DNA of 64,000 bases, from contig NZ_CP082322.1 of the NCBI RefSeq assembly GCF_019884725.1, positions 434,001-498,000 of the forward strand, given 5' to 3'. Within the stretch, counting starts at the first letter, position 1, and each line of letters starts with the position of its first letter. Below are positions 51,276 to 59,865 of the stretch, piece after piece. The notes below the pieces were generated by a model. It saw nothing but the letters and a program-made list of their open reading frames with translations, made no database searches and had not been told where the DNA came from. The translations under genes were made by a program, and so were the position numbers. The DNA comes from Leucobacter tenebrionis. Its GTDB lineage: Bacteria > Actinomycetota > Actinomycetes > Actinomycetales > Microbacteriaceae.

Positions 51276-52645
51276 CGCTTCTCCTCTTCGTTCCAGGTGC
51301 CAGCGACCCGTTCTCGAGCCGCCGCGCTGACCGGCAGCACCGCTCGCAGCAGCCACCCCCCGCCCACCATATGGGTGGGGCCCGCGGAGATCTCTCCGCC
51401 GAATACTCGCGCCCGCTCGCGCAGGCCGGCGATCCCGCGCCCCGAACCGACCCCCGATACGGGAGTCGACGATCCGGGCACCGCGCCGAAATCGCGCACC
51501 TCGACCACGGTGCGATCGGGCAGCCGCTCCACGCGGACCTCCGCCTGCGCGCCCGTGCCCGCGTAGCGCAGCACGTTCGTGAGCCCCTCCTGCACCACGC
51601 GGTAGACCGCGAGATCCTGTCCGCGATCCCCCGAGGCCTCACCCGATATCTCAAGGCGCGCGTCGACGCCCGCATCCCGGAAGCCCCTCACGAGCTCGGG
51701 CAGATCCTGCACTCCCGGCTGCGGCACGAGCTCCGCCTGCTCGCCCTGGTCCGTGAGCGCACCCAGCAGGCGGCGCATCTCGGCGAGGGCCGTGCGCCCG
51801 GTCTCCGCACTGCGCGACATCGCATCGGCTGCGGCATCGGGTGCGGCCTGCGCCGCGCGCACCGCACCCTCCGAGAGGGCGATCATCACCGATAGCGAGT
51901 GCGCCACGATGTCGTGCATCTCCCGCGCGATGCGGGATCGCTCCTCCGCCACGGCGAGCTGCGCCAGCTGGTCGCGCTCTCTCGCGAGCTGGTGGGCCCG
52001 ATCGATGATCGCCTGGACGTAGCGGCGGCGGTTGCCGAGGTTGATGCCCAGCATCAGTATCGCGAGATACCAGATCGCGGTCATCACCGTGAGCGCGATG
52101 AACTCCGTCGCTCTGAAGCCGTTGCCGTCGGCCAGGAAGACCCCGCCCGGCACCGCCGTCTCCGCCGAGACCTCCCCGGCCCCTCCCGTGAGGAAATAGC
52201 TCAGGATCGATCCCGCAACCGCCACCCCGTAGCCGACCCACCCGGCGGCCACACTGCGATACACCGGCACCGCGTAGATCATGAAGAGCAGCGCGACGCT
52301 GTTGGGCAGGGCCTGCGCGCTGTACTCCCAGAGCAGCAGCAGGGTCACCACGATGAGCCCGGCCAGCGGGAAACGGCGGCGGTACAGCAGCGCGAGCGCG
52401 ATGATCAGAGCCTTGACCAGCGCCAGCAGCCACCACGCACCGTGCAGGTAATAGGGCGCCCCGTAGGCGGTGCTCGCGCTCAGCATGCCCACCATGTCGA
52501 TGCCGAGCGCGAGCCCGCATCCGATGAAGTACCAGACGACGATGAACACGTCGACCGCGAGCGGGTGCGCGGCCAGCGCCCGCCGGATCACTCCCGGCGG
52601 GCGCGGCAGCCGCACCTCGGCCGCGGTCGACTGTTCGATGCTCAC
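51272..52645 (-). CDS. sensor histidine kinase, HisKA_3 type
   Basis: This 457-residue membrane kinase has about five hydrophobic segments between residues 35 and 200, no large extracellular domain, and then a dimerisation helix with the phosphorylated His244 in AREMHDIVAHSLSVMI, followed by a short-form ATPase domain with GVGSGRGIAGLRERA near the end. Kinases of this architecture often sense membrane or antibiotic stress. It pairs with the response regulator downstream and lies 29 bp after the ABC permease. GTG 52645 follows TAGGGT by 6 nt, so it may have its own leaderless mRNA. Confidence 0.93.
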   Translation of the reverse strand: MSIEQSTAAEVRLPRPPGVIRRALAAHPLAVDVFIVVWYFIGCGLALGIDMVGMLSASTAYGAPYYLHGAWWLLALVKALIIALALLYRRRFPLAGLIVVTLLLLWEYSAQALPNSVALLFMIYAVPVYRSVAAGWVGYGVAVAGSILSYFLTGGAGEVSAETAVPGGVFLADGNGFRATEFIALTVMTAIWYLAILMLGINLGNRRRYVQAIIDRAHQLARERDQLAQLAVAEERSRIAREMHDIVAHSLSVMIALSEGAVRAAQAAPDAAADAMSRSAETGRTALAEMRRLLGALTDQGEQAELVPQPGVQDLPELVRGFRDAGVDARLEISGEASGDRGQDLAVYRVVQEGLTNVLRYAGTGAQAEVRVERLPDRTVVEVRDFGAVPGSSTPVSGVGSGRGIAGLRERARVFGGEISAGPTHMVGGGWLLRAVLPVSAAARERVAGTWNEEEKR

Positions 52646-52657
52646 CCCTTCACCCTA
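52646..52657 (-). promoter_or_regulatory. -10 element of the histidine kinase gene, leaderless type
   Basis: TAGGGT on the minus strand (52657-52652), 6 nt, then GTG 52645. Confidence 0.5.
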
Positions 52658-52674
52658 GTGATTCTTCCCGTCGC

Positions 52675-53619
52675 TCAGCGCGCATCGCGGCGCTTGAAGA
52701 GGAGCGCCGCGGGCACGAGCGCGGCCGCTGCCCAGATCGCCATCGCGATCAGCGCGCCCCAGTAGTCGGGACCGACCGCACCGGGAGCGCCGGGAACACC
52801 GGCCCCGGGAGCGCCCGGAGCGGGGAGCCCCATCGAGAGGGTACCGCCGAGGTCGCCCGGGAGGTACGCGGAGACGGTCGGCAGCCACTCCCACCCGGTG
52901 AGCATGAGCATCTGCATCGCGATCGGCAGCACGAACGTGATGCCAGCGATCACGGCGATGCCGCCGGCGGTCGAACGCAGCATCGCGGCGATGCCGAATG
53001 CCAGCAGGGTGATGAGCACGAGATAGGCCAGGGTGCCGAGGCCGCCCGAGATGACCGTCGCGGAACCGAGCTGCTCGGCAGCCTGCGGCAGGAACGCGAT
53101 CGCGAGCGCCAACCCGCCGAGCACGAGCACGAGGGCGGTGATCGCTGCGACGACCGCGGTGACGATCGCCTTCGCCACGATCACCGGCGTGCGGCGAGGA
53201 ACCGCGGTGAGGGTGGAGAGGATCATGCCGCTCGAGTACTCGCTCGTCACGGCGAACACCCCGAGCACCCCGAACACGAGTGCCAGGAACGGTGCGGTGA
53301 ACGTCGAGACGATCAGCAGGTAGCTCTGCAGCCCGGCGGCGTCCAGGGTCATCATGGAATCGGGGCTGCCCGCTTCGCTGCTCCACAGCAGCGCGATCAT
53401 CGTGCTCAATCCGAGCCCGACGAGCACGGTGATGAGCAGCGTGAGACGAATGCTGCGCAGCGAGAGCAGCTTGATGCGTTCGGAGCGGAGCACGCCGCCG
53501 AAGGTGAGGCGTGGCGCGCCCATGATCGGGCGGGCGGACTGCCGGGCGGAGCGAGCGGAGGATCCGCCGGCGTTCTCACCGGGAACCGTGCTCGCGTCGA
53601 TGGTGATGGTGGAGGTCAT
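52675..53619 (-). CDS. ABC-2 type transporter permease
   Basis: This 314-residue membrane protein has a polar N-terminus of about 60 residues, six hydrophobic segments, and a Pro/Gly-rich loop (LPAPGAPGAGVPGAPGA) between the fifth and sixth helices. It fits the ABC-2 permeases that pair with a separate ATPase for export of lipids, peptides or drugs. AAGGAAG precedes ATG 53619 by 6-8 nt. The ATPase gene ends 43 bp upstream, with a 17-bp direct repeat in between. The substrate is unknown. Confidence 0.88.
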   Translation of the reverse strand: MTSTITIDASTVPGENAGGSSARSARQSARPIMGAPRLTFGGVLRSERIKLLSLRSIRLTLLITVLVGLGLSTMIALLWSSEAGSPDSMMTLDAAGLQSYLLIVSTFTAPFLALVFGVLGVFAVTSEYSSGMILSTLTAVPRRTPVIVAKAIVTAVVAAITALVLVLGGLALAIAFLPQAAEQLGSATVISGGLGTLAYLVLITLLAFGIAAMLRSTAGGIAVIAGITFVLPIAMQMLMLTGWEWLPTVSAYLPGDLGGTLSMGLPAPGAPGAGVPGAPGAVGPDYWGALIAMAIWAAAALVPAALLFKRRDAR

Positions 53620-53636
53620 GATGTCTTCCTTCAACT

Positions 53637-53670
53637 CAGGCCTATTTAGAACCCAGGCGTATTTAAGCGG
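53637..53670. repeat. 17-bp direct repeat between ABC ATPase and permease genes
   Basis: CAGGCCTATTTAGAAC (from 53637) and CAGGCGTATTTAAGCG (from 53654) are consecutive near-copies that cover the ATPase stop codon. This may be a duplication or a short RNA element; no further support. Confidence 0.45.
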
Positions 53671-54574
53671 TCTCGTACTCGAGCTCGCCGCGGGTGAGAG
53701 CGAGGTAGGCGTCCTCGAGCGACGAGGAGACCGGGCTGAGCTCGTGCAGCTCGATGCCGTGGGCAGCGGCGGCGCGTCCGATCTCGGCTGCCGTGATCCC
53801 CCTGGCGGTGAAGCCCTGGTCGCCCTCGGGATCGAGCTGCACGCCTTCAGTTCCCATGAGCAGCGACGCGAGCTTCGCGGCTTCGGGGCTCTGCACCCGC
53901 ACCCGCTCGCGCTGCGCGCCGCCGCCCGCGACGAAATCCGCGATCGGCGCGTCGGCGACGACGCGCCCCCGCCCCAGCACGATGACGTGGTCGGCGGTCT
54001 GCGCCATCTCGCTCATCAGGTGGCTCGAGAGCAGCACCGTCCGCCCTTCACCGGCGAGGTGGCGCAGCAGCTGCCGCACCCAGAGCACGCCATCGGGATC
54101 GAGGCCGTTCACGGGCTCGTCGAGAATCAGCGTCTGCGGGTCGCCGAGCAGCGCGGCCGCGATCCCGAGCCGCTGCCCCATGCCGAGCGAGAAGCCGCCG
54201 ACCCGCTTGTTCGCGACCGCGGAGAGGCCCGTCTGCTCGAGCACCTCGTGCACTCGGCGATCCGGGATGCCGTGCGTCGCCGCGAGTGCGCGCAGGTGCC
54301 CGCGGGCGGTGCGCCCGGGGTGCACGCCCTTGGCGTCGAGCAGGGCACCGACCTCGGCCAGCGGCGCGTGCGAGTCGGCGTAGCGCTTGCCGTTCACGGT
54401 GACCGTGCCAGCCGAGGGGCGATCCAGCCCCACCATGAGCCGCATGCTCGTCGATTTGCCGGCGCCGTTCGGGCCCAGGAAGCCGGTCACCTGACCCGAC
54501 TTGATCGAGAAGCTGATGTCGTCGACGGCGGTCTTCTTGCCGTACTGCTTGCTCAGGCCTCGTGCCTCGATCAT
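53663..54574 (-). CDS. ABC transporter ATP-binding protein
   Basis: This 303-residue ATPase has Walker A GPNGAGKST at about 34-42, the signature as FSLGMGQRLG, Walker B TLILDEPVNGLD and the switch His in LLSSHLMSEM. A C-terminal extension of about 90 residues follows the ATPase core, as in DrrA- or BcrA-like drug-resistance exporters. It pairs with the permease encoded next. GAAGGAG precedes the ATG. The nearby two-component system probably controls it. Confidence 0.93.
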   Translation of the reverse strand: MIEARGLSKQYGKKTAVDDISFSIKSGQVTGFLGPNGAGKSTSMRLMVGLDRPSAGTVTVNGKRYADSHAPLAEVGALLDAKGVHPGRTARGHLRALAATHGIPDRRVHEVLEQTGLSAVANKRVGGFSLGMGQRLGIAAALLGDPQTLILDEPVNGLDPDGVLWVRQLLRHLAGEGRTVLLSSHLMSEMAQTADHVIVLGRGRVVADAPIADFVAGGGAQRERVRVQSPEAAKLASLLMGTEGVQLDPEGDQGFTARGITAAEIGRAAAAHGIELHELSPVSSSLEDAYLALTRGELEYETA

Positions 54575-54700
54575 GATGGTCTCCTTCGCGTGGTGCGTGC
54601 GGTGCTGCAGAGTGCTGCATCGTTGCTTCCACCGTAGGATCGCCGAGCAGGGCGCGGATCGACCCCGAGTGCCCTCCGTGTGGTACCTGGGTACCGGTCT

Positions 54701-56971
54701 CTAGGACTTCGCGAGGTTGTCGAGCAGGCCCGCCTCGTGCTCGCGGGCGATGAGCTCGGCGAGGCCGGGGGCCGTCTCGAGTTCGGGATCGCGCTCGAGG
54801 AGCGCCGCCGCGACCTCGCGGGCGTGCGCGATCAGCTCGCCGTGCTCGGCCACGCGCAGCAGCTTCAGAGTGGAGCGCCCGCCCGACTGCGCGGTGCCGA
54901 GGATATCGCCCTCGCGCCGCAGCTCGAGGTCGATCTCGGCCAGGGCGAAGCCGTCGGAGGTCGCGGCGACCGCCTCGATGCGCTCGCGCGCGACCGTCCC
55001 CTGTGCGGCCGTGGTCATCAGCAGGCACAGACCCGGATGCTCGCCGCGGCCCACCCGACCTCGCAACTGGTGCAGTTGCGAGATGCCGAAGCGGTCGGCG
55101 TCTCGCACGATCATGATCGAGGCATTCGGAACGTTGACGCCGACCTCGATGACGGTGGTGGCGACGAGGATCCCGATCCGCCCCTCCGCGAAACCGCGCA
55201 TCACGCGGTCCTTCTCATCCGAGGTCATCCCGCCGTCGAGCCCCTCGATCTGCACGCCCGCGTACTCGGGGCGCCGCCGCAGCTCGGCGACCGTGTCCTC
55301 GACGTTCGCGAGCGGTCTCGGCCGCGCGGCTTCGGCGTCCTCGTTCTCGACCTCGTTCTCGAGTTCGGGATCGACCTCGCCCGCAGAGATCGCTGGGCAG
55401 ACCACGTAGACCTGACGCCCGGCGGCGAGATCCTCTGCGGTGCGCGCCCACACACGGGCCGCGCGGTTCGGCATCTCGAGCTCGGGCACGGTGAAGGTCT
55501 CGATGCCCTGTCGCCCCGGGGGCAGCTCGCGGATCGTGGTGACCTCGAGGTCGCCGAACGCGGTGAGCGCGACCGTGCGCGGGATCGGCGTCGCCGTCAT
55601 GGCGAGCACGTGCGGCGAGGTGCCCTTGCGGCGCAGGGCCTCGCGCTGCTCGACACCGAAGCGGTGCTGCTCGTCGACCACGATGAGGCCGAGGTCGTAG
55701 AAGGTCACGTTCTCGCCGATGAGGGCGTGCGTGCCGACCGCGATCCGACAGGTGCCGGAGGCGAGCGAGAGCAGCGCCCGCTTGCGCTCCGCCGCCTGTA
55801 TGCGCCCGGTCAGCAGCACGGGATTGAGCTCGGCCGCGAGGTCGGGGCCGAGAGCGTCGACGATCGAGCGGAAGTGCTGCGCCGCGAGCACCTCGGTGGG
55901 GGCGAGCAGTGCGCTCTGGCCGCCGCTCCCGGCCACCTGCAGCATGGCGCGCAGCGCGACGAGCGTCTTGCCCGACCCGACCTCGCCCTGCAGCAGCCGG
56001 TGCATCGGGTGGGGCTGGGCCAACTCGTGCGAGATGGTCTCGCCGGCGCGGCGCTGGTCACCCGTCAGGTCGAACGGCAGCGCGGCGTCAAAGCGGTCGA
56101 GCGGTGTGGATCCTGAACTTGATCCTGATCCGGATCCTGATCCCGGCCCCGCTCCTGTTCCAGCCCCCGGCCCCGATCCCCCGGCCTCCGCGCCCGACAG
56201 CGGCCTCGGCGTGCTCGCCTCGAGGCTCGCCCGGCGCCTGCGGTCGAGTAACGCGAGCTGCAGCTCGAAGGCCTCGCGGAACCGCAGACTCTGCTGGGCG
56301 CCGCGCCAGTCGGCGTCGTGCTGGGGGCGATGGATCAGTTCGAGCGCCGGCCCGTACGCCATGACGCCCTCGGCCTCGCGGATCTCGGCGGGCAGCGGAT
56401 CGGCGACCGGACCGAGCGCGTCGAGGGCGAGCTCGACCGCGCGCTGCACCGTCCAGCTCGGCATCTGCGCGGTGGCCGGATAGATCGGCACCGGTGTCTC
56501 GGCCCAGGCGCGGGCCGCGGCCTCGTCGAGCTGCGCGCCCCCCGGGGCCTCGTCGCGGTTCTCGAACATCTCGTACTCGGGATGCTGCAACTGCAACTGC
56601 CCGCGGTACTCGCTGACCTTGCCGGCGAAGATGCCCCGCCGCCCCGGCACGAGATCGCGGATGCGGTAGGGCTGGTTGAAGAACGTGAGCGTGAGCGTGC
56701 CGGTGCCGTCGGTGATGCGGGCCTCGAGTATCTTGCCGCGGCGGCGCTGCATCTGACGCTCGCGCACGTCGAGCACCTGCGCCACGACCGTGATCTGCTC
56801 GCCGAGCGGCAGCCCCATGAGCGGCGTCAGCTCGCCGCGTCGCGAGTACCGGCGCGGAATATGGTGCAGCAGCTCCCCCACGGTGCGCACCCCGAAGGCG
56901 CGCTCGAGCGGCTTCGCGGTGCGCGCGCCGACGACCCCGTCGAGCGGCGTATCGAGTGTCGCGAGAACCAT
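54701..56971 (-). CDS. recG: ATP-dependent DNA helicase RecG
   Basis: This 756-residue helicase remodels stalled forks and Holliday junctions. It has the N-terminal wedge/OB domain (GVRTVGELLHHIPRRYSRR near residue 26), helicase domain 1 with the ATP loop LLQGEVGSGKTLVAL and the box VDEQHRFGVEQ, and domain 2 with VATTVIEVGVNVPNAS and QLRGRVGRGEHPG. ATG 56971 is used; a longer frame upstream reads through rsmD. A Gly/Ser-rich insertion (nt 56,107-56,190) lies just before helicase domain 1, and a Glu-rich loop interrupts domain 2. TACGCT is 6 nt before the ATG. Confidence 0.95.
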   Translation of the reverse strand: MVLATLDTPLDGVVGARTAKPLERAFGVRTVGELLHHIPRRYSRRGELTPLMGLPLGEQITVVAQVLDVRERQMQRRRGKILEARITDGTGTLTLTFFNQPYRIRDLVPGRRGIFAGKVSEYRGQLQLQHPEYEMFENRDEAPGGAQLDEAAARAWAETPVPIYPATAQMPSWTVQRAVELALDALGPVADPLPAEIREAEGVMAYGPALELIHRPQHDADWRGAQQSLRFREAFELQLALLDRRRRASLEASTPRPLSGAEAGGSGPGAGTGAGPGSGSGSGSSSGSTPLDRFDAALPFDLTGDQRRAGETISHELAQPHPMHRLLQGEVGSGKTLVALRAMLQVAGSGGQSALLAPTEVLAAQHFRSIVDALGPDLAAELNPVLLTGRIQAAERKRALLSLASGTCRIAVGTHALIGENVTFYDLGLIVVDEQHRFGVEQREALRRKGTSPHVLAMTATPIPRTVALTAFGDLEVTTIRELPPGRQGIETFTVPELEMPNRAARVWARTAEDLAAGRQVYVVCPAISAGEVDPELENEVENEDAEAARPRPLANVEDTVAELRRRPEYAGVQIEGLDGGMTSDEKDRVMRGFAEGRIGILVATTVIEVGVNVPNASIMIVRDADRFGISQLHQLRGRVGRGEHPGLCLLMTTAAQGTVARERIEAVAATSDGFALAEIDLELRREGDILGTAQSGGRSTLKLLRVAEHGELIAHAREVAAALLERDPELETAPGLAELIAREHEAGLLDNLAKS
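56107..56190 (-). repeat. low-complexity Gly/Ser insertion in recG
   Basis: Degenerate hexamers (GGATCC, TGATCC and similar) run over about 84 bp in frame and encode a Gly-Ser/Gly-Ala linker between the wedge domain and the helicase core. RecG of other species lacks it. Confidence 0.75.
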
Positions 56972-56983
56972 GCCTCTAGCGTA
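56972..56983 (-). promoter_or_regulatory. -10 element of recG, leaderless type
   Basis: TACGCT on the minus strand (56983-56978), 6 nt, then ATG 56971. The rsmD element lies 28 bp away on the other strand. Confidence 0.5.
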
Positions 56984-57010
56984 TCGGCGGCCACCGACAC
57001 TGCGAGGCGG

Positions 57011-57022
57011 TACCCTCGTGGG
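57011..57022 (+). promoter_or_regulatory. -10 element of rsmD, leaderless type
   Basis: TACCCT at 57011-57016, 6 nt, then GTG 57023. Confidence 0.5.
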
Positions 57023-57691
57023 GTGACCAGAATCATCGCCGGAGCCGCGGGATCCCTTCGCCTCGACGTGCCGAAATCGGGCACCCGCCCCACGAGCGAC
57101 CGCGTGCGCGAGGCCGTCTTCTCGACGCTCGAATCGTGGGGACTCGTCGACGGCGCCCGTGTGCTCGACCTCTACGCCGGATCGGGTGCGCTCGGCCTCG
57201 AGGCAGCGAGCCGCGGGGCGGCAGCGGTGACGCTGGTCGAGAAGCATCCGCAGGCGGCGCAGGTCGCGAGCCGCAATACGCGCACCGTGCTGGGCGCGTT
57301 CAAGGATGCCGGATCGGCACCGGCCGTCGACGTGGTGCGGCAGTCGGTCCAGACCTTCCTCGACGGCGCCGGGACGGGGTCGGGCGCCGTGTCGGGTACA
57401 TCAGCCCCGCACGGACCGGCGCCGCGCTGGGACGTGGCGCTGCTCGATCCGCCCTACGACCTCGGCGAGGCCGAACTCACCGCGAACCTCACCGCGCTCG
57501 TCCCCCTGCTCACCGACGACGCGGCGGTGCTCGTCGAGCGCAGCACCCGCTCCCCCGAACCCACCTGGCCGGCCGGCCTCGCCCCCGTGCGCGAGAAGCG
57601 CTACGGCGAGACTGCGCTGTGGTGGGCGGAGGTCGTCGCCGACGAGCAGGGCTCGGAGCAGCAGGACTCGGAGCAGCAGGGCCCGGAGTAA
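57023..57691 (+). CDS. rsmD: 16S rRNA (guanine(966)-N(2))-methyltransferase RsmD
   Basis: This 222-residue SAM-dependent enzyme methylates the 2-amino group of G966. It starts TRIIAGAAGSLRLDVPKSGTRPT (quoted in part: TRIIAGAAGSLRL, then GTRPTSDRVRE), with the SAM site VLDLYAGSGALGLEA and the catalytic LLDPPYDLGE. GTG 57023 is the start. The last about 15 residues are repeats of EQQDS/EQQGP-type, from a short tandem repeat in the DNA, and are not conserved. It is divergent from recG with 51 bp between starts. Confidence 0.95.
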   Translation: MTRIIAGAAGSLRLDVPKSGTRPTSDRVREAVFSTLESWGLVDGARVLDLYAGSGALGLEAASRGAAAVTLVEKHPQAAQVASRNTRTVLGAFKDAGSAPAVDVVRQSVQTFLDGAGTGSGAVSGTSAPHGPAPRWDVALLDPPYDLGEAELTANLTALVPLLTDDAAVLVERSTRSPEPTWPAGLAPVREKRYGETALWWAEVVADEQGSEQQDSEQQGPE

Positions 57692-57703
57692 GCCGGAGGA
57701 GGC

Positions 57704-58162
57704 TCAGCCGCCCTCGCCGGGCAGGAAACCCATCTGGATCCCGGTGCCGTTCTCGGTGCAGGCGCTCGAAGCCGCCTCGGAAGCCTCGCTGTATTTGACC
57801 GTGTCGCCTTCCTCCAGGGCTTCTTTGATGTCCCGGATGTGAGGGGTGATCGCGGTATCGCCCTCAAGGAGGCTCGCCCAGAGATCCTCGAGCATCCGCT
57901 CCTGGGCCGCTCTGCCCGCTTCGTCGCCCTCGGCGCCGGAAAGTCCTTGGTCGAGTCGGAGTTGGTAGGTCGCGAGCAGGCTGAGCTGTCCGCATTGGAA
58001 ATCGGCGGTGATGCTCGGCTCGAGTGCGTCGAACGTCTCCTGGTTCATCGCCGCATCGGTTTCGGGAGTCGGCTGCGGATCCGCATCAGCGGTGCACCCC
58101 GCAAGGGCGAGACCGACAGCGAGGCCAGCCGCGAGGGCGACTCTTCGAACTCGGAGCTTCAT
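57704..58162 (-). CDS. putative lipoprotein, unknown
   Basis: This 152-residue protein starts at ATG 58162 after GAGGAACG, with a signal peptide of about 22 residues and the lipobox LAGC, so it should be lipid-anchored outside the membrane. The mature part is acidic with two further Cys residues (DFQCGQL, SSACTEN) that could form a disulphide, and helical stretches between them. I do not recognise the fold. It ends 12 bp from the convergent rsmD stop. A strong palindrome separates it from gabD. Confidence 0.75.
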   Translation of the reverse strand: MKLRVRRVALAAGLAVGLALAGCTADADPQPTPETDAAMNQETFDALEPSITADFQCGQLSLLATYQLRLDQGLSGAEGDEAGRAAQERMLEDLWASLLEGDTAITPHIRDIKEALEEGDTVKYSEASEAASSACTENGTGIQMGFLPGEGG

Positions 58163-58289
58163 CGTTCCTCCCGGAGCATCGACCTGCAGCACGAACCTCA
58201 GCAGTGTGAGACGAGCCTATGCGCCGGCGTTGCGAAACCCAAGCTCATAGTGCCCGGAGCACTCCGAGAGATGCCACGGGCACAACACA

Positions 58290-58362
58290 AAACTCCGGCG
58301 ATCCGCCGGATACCGGGAGAAACAGCTCGAAGCTGCCGGTACCGGGCGGATCGCCGGAGTTT
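58290..58362. terminator. 27-bp-arm palindrome after gabD
   Basis: Arms 58290-58316 and 58336-58362 pair at about 25 of 27 positions, beginning AAACTCCGGCGATCCGCC. The loop holds a smaller CAGCT/AGCTG hairpin. It starts 13 bp past the gabD stop and ends with TTT on the inner and outer sides, so it is a good gabD terminator. Confidence 0.75.
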
Positions 58363-58375
58363 CAGTGATCGCGGG

Positions 58376-59845
58376 CTACGAGCGCGGGATCAGCGTGTAC
58401 TTCGTCGACAGGAACTCGTGGATGCCGTCGAAGCCGCCCTCGCGGCCGATGCCCGACTGCTTCACGCCGCCGAACGGAGCCGCCGCGTTCGACACGAGGC
58501 CGGTGTTCAGGCCCATCATGCCGGTCTCGAGCTGCTCGATCATGCGGTGACCGCGAGCGATGTTCTCGGTGAACACGTAGCTCACGAGGCCGTACTCGGT
58601 GTTGTTGGCGATCTCGACCGCCTCCTCCTCGGTGGAGAAGCGGATGATCCCGAGCACCGGCCCGAAGATCTCCTCGCGCATGATCGCGGCCTGCGAGCTG
58701 AGGTTGTCGATCACGGTCGGCTGGAAGAAGTTGCCCGGGCCGTCGATGGTCTCGCCGCCGGTCACGATCGTGCCGCCGGTCTCGACCGCGTCGGCCACGA
58801 GACGCGCCGTGTTCGCCACGGCCTTCTCCTCGACCAGCGCGCCGATGTCGTTGCCCTCGTCGGCGCCGCGCCCGATCTTCATCGCGGCGACCTTCTCGCC
58901 CACGCGACGCGCGAACTCGTCGGCCACCGACTCGTGGACGATGATGCGGTTCGCCGCGGTGCAGGCCTGGCCGATGTTGCGGAACTTCGCCAGCAGCGCG
59001 CCCTCGACGGCCTTATCGAGATCCGCGTCCTCGAACACGATGAACGGCGCGTTGCCGCCGAGCTCCATCGAGGTGCGCAGCACGTTCTGCGCCGCGGCCT
59101 CGAGCAGCTTCACGCCCACCGGGGTCGACCCGGTGAACGACAGCTTGCGCAGGCGCGGATCGCTGAGCAGCGCCGACGACTGAGCGCTCGACTTCGAGGT
59201 CGGCACCACGTTCACGACACCGGCGGGCAGGCCCGCCTCCTCGAGCAGCTGCACGAAGTAGATCGTGGTCAGCGGGGTCAGCGCGGCCGGCTTGATCACC
59301 GAGGTGCAGCCGGCGGCCAGCGCCGGAGCGATCTTGCGGGTCGCCATCGCCAGCGGGAAGTTCCACGGCGTGATGAAGTAGCACGGACCGACGGGGATGT
59401 GCGAGACCACCATGTTGCCGGTGCCCTCGGGGTTCTGACGGTAGTCGCCCTGCACGCGCACGGCCTCCTCCGAGAACCAGCGCAGGAACTCGCCGCCGTA
59501 CACGACCTCGCCGCGGGCCTCGGCGATGGGCTTGCCCATCTCCATGGCCATCAGCAGCGCGAACTCCTCCTTGCGCTCCATCAGCAGATCGAACGCGCGG
59601 CGCAGGATGTTCGAGCGCACACGGGTCGGGGTGTTGCCCCACTCCTGCTGCGCCTCGACGGCCGCGTCGAGCGCGCGCACCGCGTCCTCGACGGTCGCGT
59701 CCGCGATCGTCTTGATGACCTCGCCGGTCGCGGGATCATGCACGTCGAACGTCGCACCCGAGGTCGAAGCCTCCCACTTGCCGCCGATTCCGAGGCCGCT
59801 CTCAACACGGTCGAGCAGCTCCTGCTCGTTGGGCTTCAAAGCCAT
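58376..59845 (-). CDS. gabD: NAD(P)-dependent succinate-semialdehyde dehydrogenase
   Basis: This 489-residue aldehyde dehydrogenase oxidises succinate semialdehyde to succinate, the last step of GABA breakdown. The cofactor site ITPWNFPLAMATRKIAPALAA (in part: TPWNFPLAMATRK), FTGSTPVGVKLL, the general base Glu in MELGGNAPFIVF and the catalytic Cys in NIGQACTAANR are all present. The C-terminus YGLVSYVFTENIARGHRM and MMGLNTGLVSNAAAPFGGVKQSG is typical of the GabD group. gabT lies 20 bp upstream on the same strand, so the two are one operon. A long palindrome follows the stop. Confidence 0.95.
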   Translation of the reverse strand: MALKPNEQELLDRVESGLGIGGKWEASTSGATFDVHDPATGEVIKTIADATVEDAVRALDAAVEAQQEWGNTPTRVRSNILRRAFDLLMERKEEFALLMAMEMGKPIAEARGEVVYGGEFLRWFSEEAVRVQGDYRQNPEGTGNMVVSHIPVGPCYFITPWNFPLAMATRKIAPALAAGCTSVIKPAALTPLTTIYFVQLLEEAGLPAGVVNVVPTSKSSAQSSALLSDPRLRKLSFTGSTPVGVKLLEAAAQNVLRTSMELGGNAPFIVFEDADLDKAVEGALLAKFRNIGQACTAANRIIVHESVADEFARRVGEKVAAMKIGRGADEGNDIGALVEEKAVANTARLVADAVETGGTIVTGGETIDGPGNFFQPTVIDNLSSQAAIMREEIFGPVLGIIRFSTEEEAVEIANNTEYGLVSYVFTENIARGHRMIEQLETGMMGLNTGLVSNAAAPFGGVKQSGIGREGGFDGIHEFLSTKYTLIPRS

Positions 59846-59865
59846 TGTTCTGTGTCCTTCCGTTG

